Assembly: GCF_016101585.1 (NCBI RefSeq)
Contig: NZ_JACFQG010000002.1
Span: 372,001-436,000 of the forward strand
Direction: 5' to 3'
Length of the DNA: 64,000 nucleotides
DNA from: Bifidobacterium polysaccharolyticum
GTDB lineage: Bacteria > Actinomycetota > Actinomycetes > Actinomycetales > Bifidobacteriaceae
Below, piece by piece: positions 9,568 through 18,725 of the stretch; within the stretch, counting starts at the first letter, position 1; every line of letters starts with the position of its first letter. Made by a program: the position numbers and the translations under genes. The notes below the pieces were generated by a model. The model was not told the origin of the DNA, made no database searches, and saw only the letters and a list, made by a program, of their open reading frames with translations.

Positions 9568-9913
9568 CAACGGTGTTCGATGGCCGCCCCGGCAGATGCT
9601 GTGCAAAATGGACTAGGCTTCCCTCCCCTACCCCGTCAGCGAGGATAGGTTCGCTATGAAGTCGTCGCTATAGAAACTGCCGGCTCTGCAACGCCATGGA
9701 GCTTACCGAACCAGTCATCATGTCTTTAATCCTCCCAACCTCTATTCTCCCAACCGTCTACCCCTCGACTTCTACCCTCTCGTACAAGAGCGCTTAATCG
9801 CTGATCGCCACCCTGGTTCTCCCCCTGGTCTGACCCTGAAAACACCCTGAGTGGGCCTTCACCCGGTGTTGCAATAAGAACAGCAGCATTCAAGGGCGAG
9901 AAAGGAGCACACC
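9568..9913 (+). other. Intergenic stretch before the FtsX-type permease gene
   Basis: 346 bases without a supported gene. The only clear element is the ribosome site AAAGGAG at about 9901-9907 for the next gene. Several pyrimidine-rich runs are present (around 9725-9775). I see no ATPase remnant that would complete an FtsX transporter, and no convincing promoter. Confidence 0.6.
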
Positions 9914-11989
9914 ATGGAGGGCAAGTCCCTTTCCCTGGGTGGATCAATCACAGGAACCGGGGCCTCAGGACCGATGGGCGGGGGCGGCTCGCAAACCGCA
10001 GTTCGAACCAAGGCACGCACTCCTGGCTTGGCCTCCCTGGTGCGATCCTTTCTGCATGAGCATCGGTCCTCCTACACGGTCATGGTCTTGGCGGTCATGG
10101 CCGCTTCGGTCCTTACCAGCGCCTGGGCCCAGGTAGCCATTGCCGCTCGGAAGGGCGACGGGATGCCAGATACTCGCGCAATGAATTCCTACGACCGCGC
10201 TATGACCCTGTTATTACAAGACGGCGCTTCACTGATATCCATAATGTACGCCTGCATATGCGGGTTCGTCTCCATCTTCCTCGTCATCACTTCTGTGGGG
10301 TTCCTGATCGAGCGCCGTCGTCGCGAGTATGCCATGATGCGGCTTTCAGGCGCCTCTCCCAGGACCGTGAGATTCATCTCCCTACTGGAATTCATGATTC
10401 CGGTAGGTTTGGCCGCCCTCCTGGGCAGTTTGGCGGGATGCCTGCTGGTGCCCGCATTCGCCAAGTCCCTAATCAACTCAGGCTTTGAAGCGCTGGAAAT
10501 GACCGCGCATCCCCACCCCACGGGAATTTTCTTCACTTTCGTAGGGATACTCCTGGCAGGCCTCTTGGGAACCTGGTTCGCTGCCAGGAGGATTACCGCG
10601 ATCTCTCCCATCGAGGCCCTGCAGGACTCGGGAAATCGGTCAGGGACCAAGTCAATCGGTCCTCTTCGCCTGATAATCGCCCTGGCCGGCCTGGCTGGAG
10701 GACTGGCCATGGTCTATCATCGCTTCAAGGGCATGGACATTGAAATCCAGATCATGGCCTCGACCGGCTGTCTGCTCGTCATCATCGGCGCCCTGGCCCC
10801 TGTCCTGGTTCCGGCCTGTGCCAACCTGATCGGCATCCCCTTCCAACTGGCCTTCCGAGGCGCCGGTCTCCTGGCGCGGCAAAGGGCGCGGAAGGAAAAC
10901 CGGAGCTCCACCGCCGTAGCAGTGCCGATCATACTGATGCTGGTCATCGTAACCGGATTTATAGCCCTGGGACGATCCGGCTGGGCACAAGAAGCCATAA
11001 GCCGGTATAAGCCGATCGCTGCCGAAACCATGATCAACGCAGAGACCAATGATCCAAGAGACCTGGATCGCCGACTTCGGTCCATTGCAGACATCGAATC
11101 CGCAGTCACCTATAGCGAGGGATCCTGGACAACTGCGGACAAGGAAGATAATGGCGGCAATGACGAACCTTCCGTCATGGCTATGCACGTCAACAAAGCA
11201 GGCAAGAGCGTCAATACAATTAGCCCAATCTTCATCAAGGGCTCCGCTGCTGACCTGGGGCCGGGCAAGATCGCCGTTATTGCAAGTGGCCGCACCCAGG
11301 AGAAAAACCCTATTGGTCGCAAGCTGACTCTGATCGACAGGTACGACAAAGGCCATACGCTGACCATCACCGCCGTAGTCGATATGACCCCGACGGGGCA
11401 GACGGGCGAATACCTGATGACGGATGCAGACCTGTCGCAACTGGCGCCCGACAACAGTGGATCGACCACCCTGGCCAGGACCGCCCCAGGAGTTCGGACA
11501 GGCAATCTGATCAGTCAACTCAATGCTTCATGGGACAGGAAGGGCATCAAGGCCTGTACCAAGAAGGAGTACATTCGTTCCAACATCCAAAGGTCACAGA
11601 AGGTGCAACGGGCCATGCCCCAGATAGCGAACGGGGCCATCGTCCTAACGGCCATATTCCTGATCCAGGCATGCGCCATCGCAGTCAATGAACGTCGCCA
11701 GGAGAATCGGAGAATGCAGGCTGCCGGTGTTTCACGTGGAACATTAGTCTGCTCCTCGATTTGGGAGTCAGTAATCGATGCCCTTTCGGCCATCCTTCTT
11801 TCAGCCCTGGCCATGGCGGGGGTGCTTGCCGTCATCTTCCACCAGTTGTCCGGCCAGATAGACATGAGCGTTGTGCCTCTCCCCTACGGCTACTTCCTGA
11901 CCATGGCACTCTCGGCGATAGGCCTGGCCGCTGCAGCCTCCGGGCTATATAGCTGGTTCAGTTCTCGGGCAGATACGACTCGAAGATGA
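9914..11989 (+). CDS. FtsX-like ABC permease without an adjacent ATPase
   Basis: 691 residues with a strong ribosome site. A Gly-rich cytosolic N-terminus precedes the first membrane helix (about 54-73). Two FtsX-type blocks are visible: one around residues 115-235 with RRRREYAMMRLSGASPRTV, and a second near the C-terminus with NERRQENRRMQAAGVSRGTL. A large external domain (about 365-560) lies between. Such permeases normally work with a MacB-type ATPase in peptide or antibiotic export or resistance, but none is adjacent, so it must use an ATPase from elsewhere or be an orphan. Its 3' end overlaps the convergent glycerophosphodiesterase gene by 32 bases. Confidence 0.85.
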   Translation: MEGKSLSLGGSITGTGASGPMGGGGSQTAVRTKARTPGLASLVRSFLHEHRSSYTVMVLAVMAASVLTSAWAQVAIAARKGDGMPDTRAMNSYDRAMTLLLQDGASLISIMYACICGFVSIFLVITSVGFLIERRRREYAMMRLSGASPRTVRFISLLEFMIPVGLAALLGSLAGCLLVPAFAKSLINSGFEALEMTAHPHPTGIFFTFVGILLAGLLGTWFAARRITAISPIEALQDSGNRSGTKSIGPLRLIIALAGLAGGLAMVYHRFKGMDIEIQIMASTGCLLVIIGALAPVLVPACANLIGIPFQLAFRGAGLLARQRARKENRSSTAVAVPIILMLVIVTGFIALGRSGWAQEAISRYKPIAAETMINAETNDPRDLDRRLRSIADIESAVTYSEGSWTTADKEDNGGNDEPSVMAMHVNKAGKSVNTISPIFIKGSAADLGPGKIAVIASGRTQEKNPIGRKLTLIDRYDKGHTLTITAVVDMTPTGQTGEYLMTDADLSQLAPDNSGSTTLARTAPGVRTGNLISQLNASWDRKGIKACTKKEYIRSNIQRSQKVQRAMPQIANGAIVLTAIFLIQACAIAVNERRQENRRMQAAGVSRGTLVCSSIWESVIDALSAILLSALAMAGVLAVIFHQLSGQIDMSVVPLPYGYFLTMALSAIGLAAAASGLYSWFSSRADTTRR

Positions 11990-13043
11990 TCCCGTCGAAG
12001 TCCGCACTGGCCTCCTCTTGTGCACGCTCGGAGCGGACGGTCCAGGCGATGGGCGTTCCACCCAGGAACCGGTACAGGCGCATGGGCAGTGAGTGCCCGC
12101 TGTGCCACTCGCAGGCCACGAAGTCCGGCCGCCCCAGCCAATTGAAGAGGAGGGACCCGGCCATCCAGCGCAGAGCCGAGGAGCAGGTGTCCACCCGGCC
12201 GTGGTAGGGGGCGACCAGTTGCCCTCTGGTGACGCCTGGGTGGTGAGCCCGATACCAGGCAAGGGCCAGGACGTTGAAGGACTCTATCACATAGGGGCCC
12301 TGGTACCTGGACAGGAGGGCATCGGTCCGACGCATGAGCTCCCGATCCAAGCCCCTGTCCATCTTGATCTCGACGACCAAGGGCACCCGGCCATCCACCA
12401 GAGCGAGCACCTCGGACAGAAGAGGCACATGCTGCGCCTCGGGATCGTTGAGGCCCCCGTCCCCGCCCTCCGTTTCGGGACCGCCATCGTGGTCGGCAGA
12501 GCCAGGAATTCCTTCCCCGGACTCAAGAGCCTGGGCAGGGCTTGGGCACAGTGGAATCCTCTGCAGCTGCTCATAGGTCAGGTCCGCCACTGCCCGGTTG
12601 ACGCCAGCCATCCGCTGCAGGTCTCCATCGTGGATGACCACCACCTGGCCGTCCCGGCTGAGATGAACATCCAGCTCAATCCCGTAGCCGGCCCTGCAGG
12701 CCGCCTCGAAGGCAGCCAGAGAATTTTCAGGCGCCACTACCCGAGGGGACTTGGCTTGGGCCGAGGCGTGCCTGCCTGAGGGACGATCGGATTCAACCTT
12801 CAGGCAGTCATGGATACGATGCAGGTAGACGGTCTGTCCAGGGTTGGGATTGGTCGTCTCCATCCCCGAGCCAGCGTCGTGCAGGCCCCTATGGGCGTAG
12901 GGATGCAAGGACAGACCGACGGGCTTTCTCCGGCCCGCAACCACTGAAAGGCCAGGGGCCAGGGCCCAGCACCAGCCTCCCAAAACACCGAATCCCAGAC
13001 CCAGTGCGACCTTGCCGGCCAATCGTGCTTTGGACCCCATCAT
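11958..13043 (-). CDS. Glycerophosphodiester phosphodiesterase family protein
   Basis: 361 residues (or 360 from the second ATG at 13040), preceded by GGAGG. The N-terminal 35 residues form a membrane anchor or signal. The GDPD signature is present: YAHRGLHDAGS with the first catalytic His, then PENSLAAFEAACRAGYGIELDVHLSRDG (quoted in part: IELDVHLSRDG) and VVVIHDGDLQRMAG. An unusual insert of about 50 residues separates HRG from PENS. The family hydrolyses glycerophosphodiesters to glycerol 3-phosphate and an alcohol, and can act on lipoteichoic-acid-like polymers. It converges with the FtsX gene; no operon partner is seen. Confidence 0.88.
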   Translation of the reverse strand: MMGSKARLAGKVALGLGFGVLGGWCWALAPGLSVVAGRRKPVGLSLHPYAHRGLHDAGSGMETTNPNPGQTVYLHRIHDCLKVESDRPSGRHASAQAKSPRVVAPENSLAAFEAACRAGYGIELDVHLSRDGQVVVIHDGDLQRMAGVNRAVADLTYEQLQRIPLCPSPAQALESGEGIPGSADHDGGPETEGGDGGLNDPEAQHVPLLSEVLALVDGRVPLVVEIKMDRGLDRELMRRTDALLSRYQGPYVIESFNVLALAWYRAHHPGVTRGQLVAPYHGRVDTCSSALRWMAGSLLFNWLGRPDFVACEWHSGHSLPMRLYRFLGGTPIAWTVRSERAQEEASADFDGIIFESYLPEN

Positions 13044-13112
13044 CGCCTCCAGCTATCAGCTACTTCACTACCCACGCTAGCATCGCAGGAGGCTGGACGC
13101 GCTTTGCTGAGC

Positions 13113-13141
13113 TTGACTTCAAGCTGCTTCAAGGCCTTATC
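13113..13141 (+). promoter_or_regulatory. Possible promoter of the aldo-keto reductase gene
   Basis: TTGACT (13113-13118) and CTTATC (13136-13141) are spaced by 17 bases, 82 bases before the reductase start. Between them is a direct repeat CTTCAAG separated by CTG. The -10 is weak. The repeat could be an activator or repressor site. Confidence 0.35.
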
Positions 13142-13222
13142 CTTGAACATGCAGATCAGAGAGGCATGCCCCGCCTTTAATCAACTCCGTCGAGCAATCT
13201 GCCAAGAAAGAAGCACGATACC

Positions 13223-14083
13223 ATGCAGAATGATTCATCCACCTCCGTCCCGTCCGTCAAGCTCAACAACGGCGTCCTCATGCCCATGGAGGGCTTCGGT
13301 GTCTACCAGATCGCCGACCTGGACGAGTGCCGCCGCTCAGTCCTGGATGCCCTGGAGACCGGGTACCGGGCCATCGATACGGCCCAGGCCTATGGAAACG
13401 AGCAAGCCGTCGGAGATGCCCTGGCTCAGAGCGGCCTCGACCGCGACCAGGTCTTCCTGACCACCAAAGTCTGGATCACCAACTACGGGTACGACAAGAC
13501 CAAGGCCTCAGTCGAGGAGTCCTTGAAGAAGCTGGGTACTGACCACCTGGACCTCGTCCTCCTCCACCAGCCCTTCAACGACTACTACGCAGCCTGGCAC
13601 GCCCTTGAGGACCTCTATGACCAGGGGGTCCTGCGGGCCATCGGTGTCTCGAACTTCTATGCCGACCGCTATGTGGACCTGGTCAAGTTCAACAGAATCG
13701 TCCCGGCCGTCAACCAGCTGGAGACCCACGTCTTCCACCAGCGCCCCCGGGAGCGCGCCTACATGGACAAGTACGGCACCCGGATCGAATCCTGGGGACC
13801 CTTCGCCGAAGGCCGCCAGGGGATGTTCACCAACCCGACCCTGACCGAGATCGGGCAGGCGCACGGCCGGACCGCAGCCCAGGTCGCCCTGCGCTTCCTG
13901 GTCCAGGACGGGGTCATCGTCATCCCCAAGAGCACCCACTGCGAGCGCATGCGCGAAAACCTCGACATCTGGGACTTCCAGCTCAGCGACCAGGAGATGG
14001 ATCGGCTGCGGGCCATGGACACCGGCAAATCCGCCTTCATGAACCACGAGGATCCCGAAACCGTGGAGGACTTCGCCAACTGA
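13223..14083 (+). CDS. Aldo/keto reductase (2,5-diketo-gluconate reductase type)
   Basis: 286 residues, typical of the family. The catalytic tetrad is visible: Asp and Tyr in YRAIDTAQAYGNE, Lys in FLTTKVWITNYG and His in LDLVLLHQPFND. The C-terminal NADPH-binding part VIVIPKSTHCERMRENLDIW is present. The protein is a soluble NADPH-dependent carbonyl reductase. The start at 13223 lies after AGAAAGAAG. It stands alone between two oppositely oriented genes. The physiological substrate cannot be read from sequence. Confidence 0.92.
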   Translation: MQNDSSTSVPSVKLNNGVLMPMEGFGVYQIADLDECRRSVLDALETGYRAIDTAQAYGNEQAVGDALAQSGLDRDQVFLTTKVWITNYGYDKTKASVEESLKKLGTDHLDLVLLHQPFNDYYAAWHALEDLYDQGVLRAIGVSNFYADRYVDLVKFNRIVPAVNQLETHVFHQRPRERAYMDKYGTRIESWGPFAEGRQGMFTNPTLTEIGQAHGRTAAQVALRFLVQDGVIVIPKSTHCERMRENLDIWDFQLSDQEMDRLRAMDTGKSAFMNHEDPETVEDFAN

Positions 14084-14127
14084 TTCGGCATCAGACGGTA
14101 TCTGTGCAGGATGGACGGGCTCTCAGC

Positions 14128-15837
14128 CTAGGCTTCGCCGTTGCGTCGCCGGCGCTTGAGGGCCCGGTGCTTGATCAGGATGTCCAGGACTATCCAGACC
14201 GAAAGAATGAAGGCCACCACGTATCCCAGCATGCTGACCACCGGGATACCGAAGACCACCGGCTTGATGCGGGCGAAGTAGACGATTGAAGAGCCTACAT
14301 AGAGACCGACGACAATGAGGGCCATGGTCAGCCTGTTGACCATGTCAGACAGCTGCTGCAGTGGCTCCTCGGAACCCACCAGCTGCACATTGGCGCGTAG
14401 CTGGCCCCGGGTCAGCATCTTGGCTGCGGTCTGGGACTCAGCCAGGGCGCCCAAAAGCCCATGCAGAGCCAGATCGCCCTGGATGCCCAGTTTCCGGGTC
14501 TCCTCCTTGAGGATGGATCCCGTGCCCTGGTTATAAACAACATGATCGGTGATGATCTGCACGATGTTGGCCTCGGGCAGGAACTCGTCCAGGAGCCCTT
14601 CAAGAGTGACCAGGCAGCGCGCCACCATGGTGACCGACCCCGGCACCTTGATGCCATGCCGGGCGGCCAGCTTCATAACGGCGTTGACGTATTCGGCGAT
14701 ATCCAAATCGGCCAGATCCAGCTTGCCGAACCGCTGGACGACCGCATCCAGGTCGGCCAAAAGATAGGGGTAGTCCTCGGCCCTGGCCTCGCCTGTGCCA
14801 GCGAAGCGGAGCAGTCCCTGGGCCAGTGCCGGTGAATCCTCACGTCCTACTGCAAAAATCATGTCCTTCAAGGCCGATTTGGTCACCTTATCCAGGCGGC
14901 CGACCATCCCAAGGTCGATCAGCACTATGCAACCATCACGGATGATGATGTTGCCGGGGTGCGGATCAGCGTGAAAGAAGCCCCGGTCCATGATCTGGGT
15001 GGCATAGTTGTCGACCAGCTTGATGCCGATCTCCTTCAGGTCATAGCCCTGGGCCACCAGCTGGGCGGGCCGTGAGAGGGATATCCCGTCGATGTACTCC
15101 ATCACCACCACATGCCTGGTGCAAAGAGCAGGATAGGGCTTCGGACAGTCGATGTAAGCGTAAGGGCCACAGAAATCCTTGAATTCAGCCAGATTGGCGG
15201 CCTCCTGCTGGAAGTCGACCTCGGACTGGAAAGTCTCCCAGAGCTCCTCGACAACCCCACGGATGTCAATCACCTGGGTACTGCGGACGAACCGGGAGGC
15301 CCACTTGACCATGCTGCGCAGAATATCGATGTCCTGGGCCATGGTCTCTTGGATCCCTGGACGCTGAACCTTGATGGCCACGTCCTCACCGCTGACCAGG
15401 CGGGCCCGATGCACCTGCGCCAGGGAAGCCGACCCCAGGGGGACTGGGTCTATGGACGAGAAGATCTGGTCGAGTGGACGGCCATACTCGGCGGCCAGGG
15501 TGCTGGTCACCACGGAATACGGGATGGGATCCGCGTCGGCGCGCAACTTGGAGAGCTCACGGCAGAAAGCCTCCGGCAGGATCTCCGAACGCATGGAGAG
15601 AATCTGGCCCACCTTGACGAAAGTGGGTCCGAGTGCCTCGAACAATCGGCGCATGGTGACCGGGGTCAGACCGTGGATGATGTCGAACCGATTGGCGATG
15701 CGAATCATCTCGGCCAGTCGACGGGCCCTGCCACGCCTGTGCCGGATCCTTACTGCCGCCCCCTGCCGCTCTCCCGTACCAACCCCGAAAAGGCCGATGG
15801 TCTGCACAGGGGCATCATGTCCGTTCATGGCATCCAT
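14128..15837 (-). CDS. UbiB/ABC1-family atypical kinase
   Basis: 569 residues from the ATG at 15837, with AGGTGA about 8 bases before it. The UbiB hallmark GPTFVKVGQILSMRSEILP is near residue 70, followed by PLGSASLAQVHRARL (Ala-rich loop), the nucleotide Lys in VAIKVQRPG, FHADPHPGNIII and LIDLGMVGRL. Two hydrophobic segments end the protein, as in membrane-bound UbiB. UbiB proteins support ubiquinone synthesis elsewhere, but bifidobacteria are thought not to make quinones, so a different role in lipid handling is more likely here. A small phasin-like gene lies 93 bases upstream on the same strand. Confidence 0.9.
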   Translation of the reverse strand: MDAMNGHDAPVQTIGLFGVGTGERQGAAVRIRHRRGRARRLAEMIRIANRFDIIHGLTPVTMRRLFEALGPTFVKVGQILSMRSEILPEAFCRELSKLRADADPIPYSVVTSTLAAEYGRPLDQIFSSIDPVPLGSASLAQVHRARLVSGEDVAIKVQRPGIQETMAQDIDILRSMVKWASRFVRSTQVIDIRGVVEELWETFQSEVDFQQEAANLAEFKDFCGPYAYIDCPKPYPALCTRHVVVMEYIDGISLSRPAQLVAQGYDLKEIGIKLVDNYATQIMDRGFFHADPHPGNIIIRDGCIVLIDLGMVGRLDKVTKSALKDMIFAVGREDSPALAQGLLRFAGTGEARAEDYPYLLADLDAVVQRFGKLDLADLDIAEYVNAVMKLAARHGIKVPGSVTMVARCLVTLEGLLDEFLPEANIVQIITDHVVYNQGTGSILKEETRKLGIQGDLALHGLLGALAESQTAAKMLTRGQLRANVQLVGSEEPLQQLSDMVNRLTMALIVVGLYVGSSIVYFARIKPVVFGIPVVSMLGYVVAFILSVWIVLDILIKHRALKRRRRNGEA

Positions 15838-15929
15838 ACTCACCACTCACCTGCGTCCTTTATCCGCATGGCCGACCAGCGGCAGACATTCCGGCGCAGA
15901 CGACCGACGCTGACAGTAATTGACCGCCT

Positions 15930-16289
15930 TCAGCCCTGCTGACCCGCAATGGGATCATTGGAGGTGATGGGAATGGACCCGGACCGACGATTCGGCATTG
16001 GCGCCAGGGGCTCATGGTCAGGACGACGGGGATCAGGAGCAACATGAGTCGCAGGCCTGGGCGCGCCAGCAGCCGGGGCCGACGCAGCCGGTGCAGGTGC
16101 AGGAGCGGGAGGGTTCTTCCTGTTGCGCTTGAGCTCAGTATTAAGAATCTTCCCCTGCTCTACTGTCAGCTCACCCTTCTTGACCAGGTTGTCAATGACC
16201 TCCTGGCCCTTCTCCACGCCTGTGGCCAAGGCTCCGATGCCAGCCAGAAGCACCTTGTGCAATCCGTCACCGATATGCAAATCCGACAT
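15930..16289 (-). CDS. Small phasin-like protein upstream of the UbiB kinase
   Basis: 119 residues from the ATG at 16289, which has GGGAGG 7 bases upstream. The first 60 residues form an amphipathic helical region (KVLLAGIGALATGVEKGQEV, then IDNLVKKGELTVEQGKILN), resembling the phasin-like COG3937 family. The rest is a low-complexity Ala/Pro-rich tail, probably disordered. It directly precedes the UbiB-family gene on the same strand, so the two are probably co-transcribed. No enzyme motif is present. A membrane- or granule-associated helper role is an inference. Confidence 0.7.
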   Translation of the reverse strand: MSDLHIGDGLHKVLLAGIGALATGVEKGQEVIDNLVKKGELTVEQGKILNTELKRNRKNPPAPAPAPAASAPAAGAPRPATHVAPDPRRPDHEPLAPMPNRRSGSIPITSNDPIAGQQG

Positions 16290-16504
16290 GATATGCCTCC
16301 CAGCATTCATACGCCCTTGAAGTACCGGGCTCTTTTGACCGCCAAGAGACGAGCGGCCGTCTCTCTTTATAGTCTAGCTGGATATCCCCGACTGATCCCA
16401 CTCGACACCATAGCAGGAGGGACCGCAACGTCTTTCCCTGTTATTGCCTCCGACCACTCATCAAAATCTGTGCCGGACCCGCAGACGCAACCGCAGGCCC
16501 CTCC

Positions 16505-17335
16505 TCATCTGGGCCTGGAGGCAGCGATGCGGCTGGCCTGATCCGCCAGGGAGTCCAGACGCTCCAGTTCGCTCCGGCTCCTCTGGTCCATGGCCTTCTT
16601 CATCTGGGCGAAGGTGCCCTGGCCGTACCGCCTTTCGGCTGCTCCCTTGATAAGGAAATCCGTAATGGCCGGGTTCTTCGGCAGCAGCGACCCATGCATG
16701 TAGGTGCCGATGACCTTCTTCCATCGGGCCCCCTCGGTGTGGTCCTTGCCATTGTTGCCGCGGCCGTCCTCGGTCACCATGCCCAGGGGCTGGGCCCCCT
16801 CCCCCAGGTAGGTCAGACCCGAGTGGTTCTCATAGCCGACCACCCTGCCGAAGTCCTCTGCCTGCTCCACCAGGTTGCCGATCATCCGCTCGGGCTCGGC
16901 AATGGTATGCACGTCGAGGATGCCGACCCCCTCCAGGCGCTCATGATCGGAGGTCTCGAAATAATGGCCGAAGAGCTGGTAGAGCCCGCAGATCATCAGC
17001 ATGGGCACATCCTGGTCGGCCAGATCGCGCAGAAGTCCGGCCCGCTCCCGCAGGTCGTCGATGATCCGTTCCTGGCCATGGTCCTGGCCGCCACCGCCCA
17101 GAATCATGTCGATCCGCTCCGGCCAGGCATCGCCGGGATCGTAATAACGTACCACGGGACTAAACCCATACAGATCAGCCCTACGGGTCACGCTGAGTAT
17201 GTTGCCCGAATCCCCGTAGATGTTCATGTCACGGTGGTAGAGGGAGAGGATCTGCAGCGGCGGATGGGTCCCTGCGGCCTTGGCCTTATCCTGCGACTGC
17301 GGCATTCCTGCGCTCCTTTTGGTTCGCTCGCTCAT
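16505..17335 (-). CDS. gatD: Lipid II isoglutaminyl synthase, glutaminase subunit GatD
   Basis: 276 residues. It is a class I glutamine amidotransferase-like protein: the catalytic Cys is in VPMLMICGLYQLFGHYFE and the catalytic His in KKVIGTYMHGSLLPKNP. The N-terminus ILSLYHRDMNIYGDSGNILS is typical of GatD. With MurT it amidates the alpha-carboxyl of D-Glu in lipid II. The start overlaps the murT stop as ATGA at 17332-17335, so the subunits are translationally coupled. An internal ATG at residue 11 is an alternative start. Confidence 0.93.
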   Translation of the reverse strand: MSERTKRSAGMPQSQDKAKAAGTHPPLQILSLYHRDMNIYGDSGNILSVTRRADLYGFSPVVRYYDPGDAWPERIDMILGGGGQDHGQERIIDDLRERAGLLRDLADQDVPMLMICGLYQLFGHYFETSDHERLEGVGILDVHTIAEPERMIGNLVEQAEDFGRVVGYENHSGLTYLGEGAQPLGMVTEDGRGNNGKDHTEGARWKKVIGTYMHGSLLPKNPAITDFLIKGAAERRYGQGTFAQMKKAMDQRSRSELERLDSLADQASRIAASRPR

Positions 17336-18723
17336 GCGCCCACCCCGGCATCGTCCACGCTCGTGATCCTGCCGAGGGCGGACCGGAGCCGGAGCATAGA
17401 CGTGTAAGTGCAGTAGATTCGCTTGGGTCGGCCTGGATGCACCTCCAGGAAGGCTGCCAGCGCCCGATCCAGGTCGGTCTCGATCGCCTCGGTGGGCACC
17501 TGGTCATAAGCCAGGCGCAGGGCCATGTCATAGGCCCGGGTGCCGGAAACCATAGCCACGCCGGTATCCCTGAGCGAGGTGAAGTCCACATCCCAGAGCC
17601 AGCTCATGTCACGTCCGTCCGCATACTCGTCGCGGATGGCGATCATGGTGTCCTGTCCGGCAGGGTCGAAGGAGGACAGGGCCAGGCGGAAGCCCATGGG
17701 GTTCTTGACCAGGACCAGCTCAACCGGCGCGCCCTGGTAAGTGATGACCTCCCCGCGGCCGAAGGCGGGCGTCACCTTGGACAGGGCATCCATGAGCGCT
17801 GCATCATCAGGCTCCCTGTCTTCCAGAACGACTCTCACCAGCGCCAGGGCAGCGGCCGCATTGTAGAGGTTGTAGACGCCCTCCAAGCGCAGATCGGTCT
17901 CCAGGATCCGACCGTCCAGGCGGAAGGCAGCCCTGTGGTCCATGACCCGTTCCAGGGTCACCTCGGCTGGCAGCCGGTGACCATGGCGGACCGGACGGGG
18001 AGCGCTGCCCGCACTGCCAACGCCAGCACCCCGGTCCGAGGCATGCATGTCGTCATCGGTAGGGAAATAGGTCAGCAGATCGTCTGACAGACCAAAGTAG
18101 GCCACACCGGTCTGGGCCGGTGTCTGGGCGGCCAGGCTGGCAATACGCGGATCCTCACGGTTGAGGACCACCGTGCCCGTGGTGGCCAGGGCCACCTGAC
18201 CCAGCAGCCGGGCTGTGGTGTCGATTTCCCCAAACCGATCCAGCTGGTCGCGCATGACATTGAGCAGGAGGGCGTAGCGGGGCTTGACCTGCCGCACAAA
18301 GTGGACTGCATAGGCCTCGTCCAGCTCCAAGACGGCGATGTCGGCATGCAGATGGCCGGAGAGCCCCAATGTAGAGACCAAGGCCGAAACAACGCCGCGG
18401 GTGAAGTTGGATCCGGTCGGATTGGTGAAGACCTTGAGGCCCAGGGATTCCAGCATGGAGGCCACCATCCGGGTGGTGGTGGTCTTGCCGTTGGTACCCG
18501 AGACCAGAACCACACCACGGGGCAGCCCCGACAGGGTCCTGGCCAGGAAGCCCGGGTCGATCCGCTCGACCACCTTGCCAGGCAGGGCCGAACCGCCATG
18601 ATGGGACAGCCGCGAAACGATGCGTACCGCCTTGCCGACAAGAAGGGCCAGGAGGGAGCGCCAAGGCCGACGGGGACGACCGGGCTGATCGGCAGGCTGC
18701 GCCTTGGAAGCCGTGGGCCGCAT
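17332..18723 (-). CDS. murT: Lipid II isoglutaminyl synthase, Mur-ligase-like subunit MurT
   Basis: 463 residues from the ATG at 18723, which has GGGAGGGG upstream inside the end of dnaB; the frame remains open further up but only as a shadow of dnaB. The Mur ligase P-loop VSGTNGKTTTTRM is near residue 68, with LELDEAYA and YNLYNAAAALAL further on, then the C-terminal DUF1727-type domain (FGRGEVI ... VKNPMGF). MurT normally carries a four-Cys zinc ribbon in its middle domain; here that region (around residues 215-250) is Asp/Gly/Ala-rich and has no Cys pair. Activity should still depend on GatD. Confidence 0.93.
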   Translation of the reverse strand: MRPTASKAQPADQPGRPRRPWRSLLALLVGKAVRIVSRLSHHGGSALPGKVVERIDPGFLARTLSGLPRGVVLVSGTNGKTTTTRMVASMLESLGLKVFTNPTGSNFTRGVVSALVSTLGLSGHLHADIAVLELDEAYAVHFVRQVKPRYALLLNVMRDQLDRFGEIDTTARLLGQVALATTGTVVLNREDPRIASLAAQTPAQTGVAYFGLSDDLLTYFPTDDDMHASDRGAGVGSAGSAPRPVRHGHRLPAEVTLERVMDHRAAFRLDGRILETDLRLEGVYNLYNAAAALALVRVVLEDREPDDAALMDALSKVTPAFGRGEVITYQGAPVELVLVKNPMGFRLALSSFDPAGQDTMIAIRDEYADGRDMSWLWDVDFTSLRDTGVAMVSGTRAYDMALRLAYDQVPTEAIETDLDRALAAFLEVHPGRPKRIYCTYTSMLRLRSALGRITSVDDAGVGA

Positions 18724-18725
18724 GA

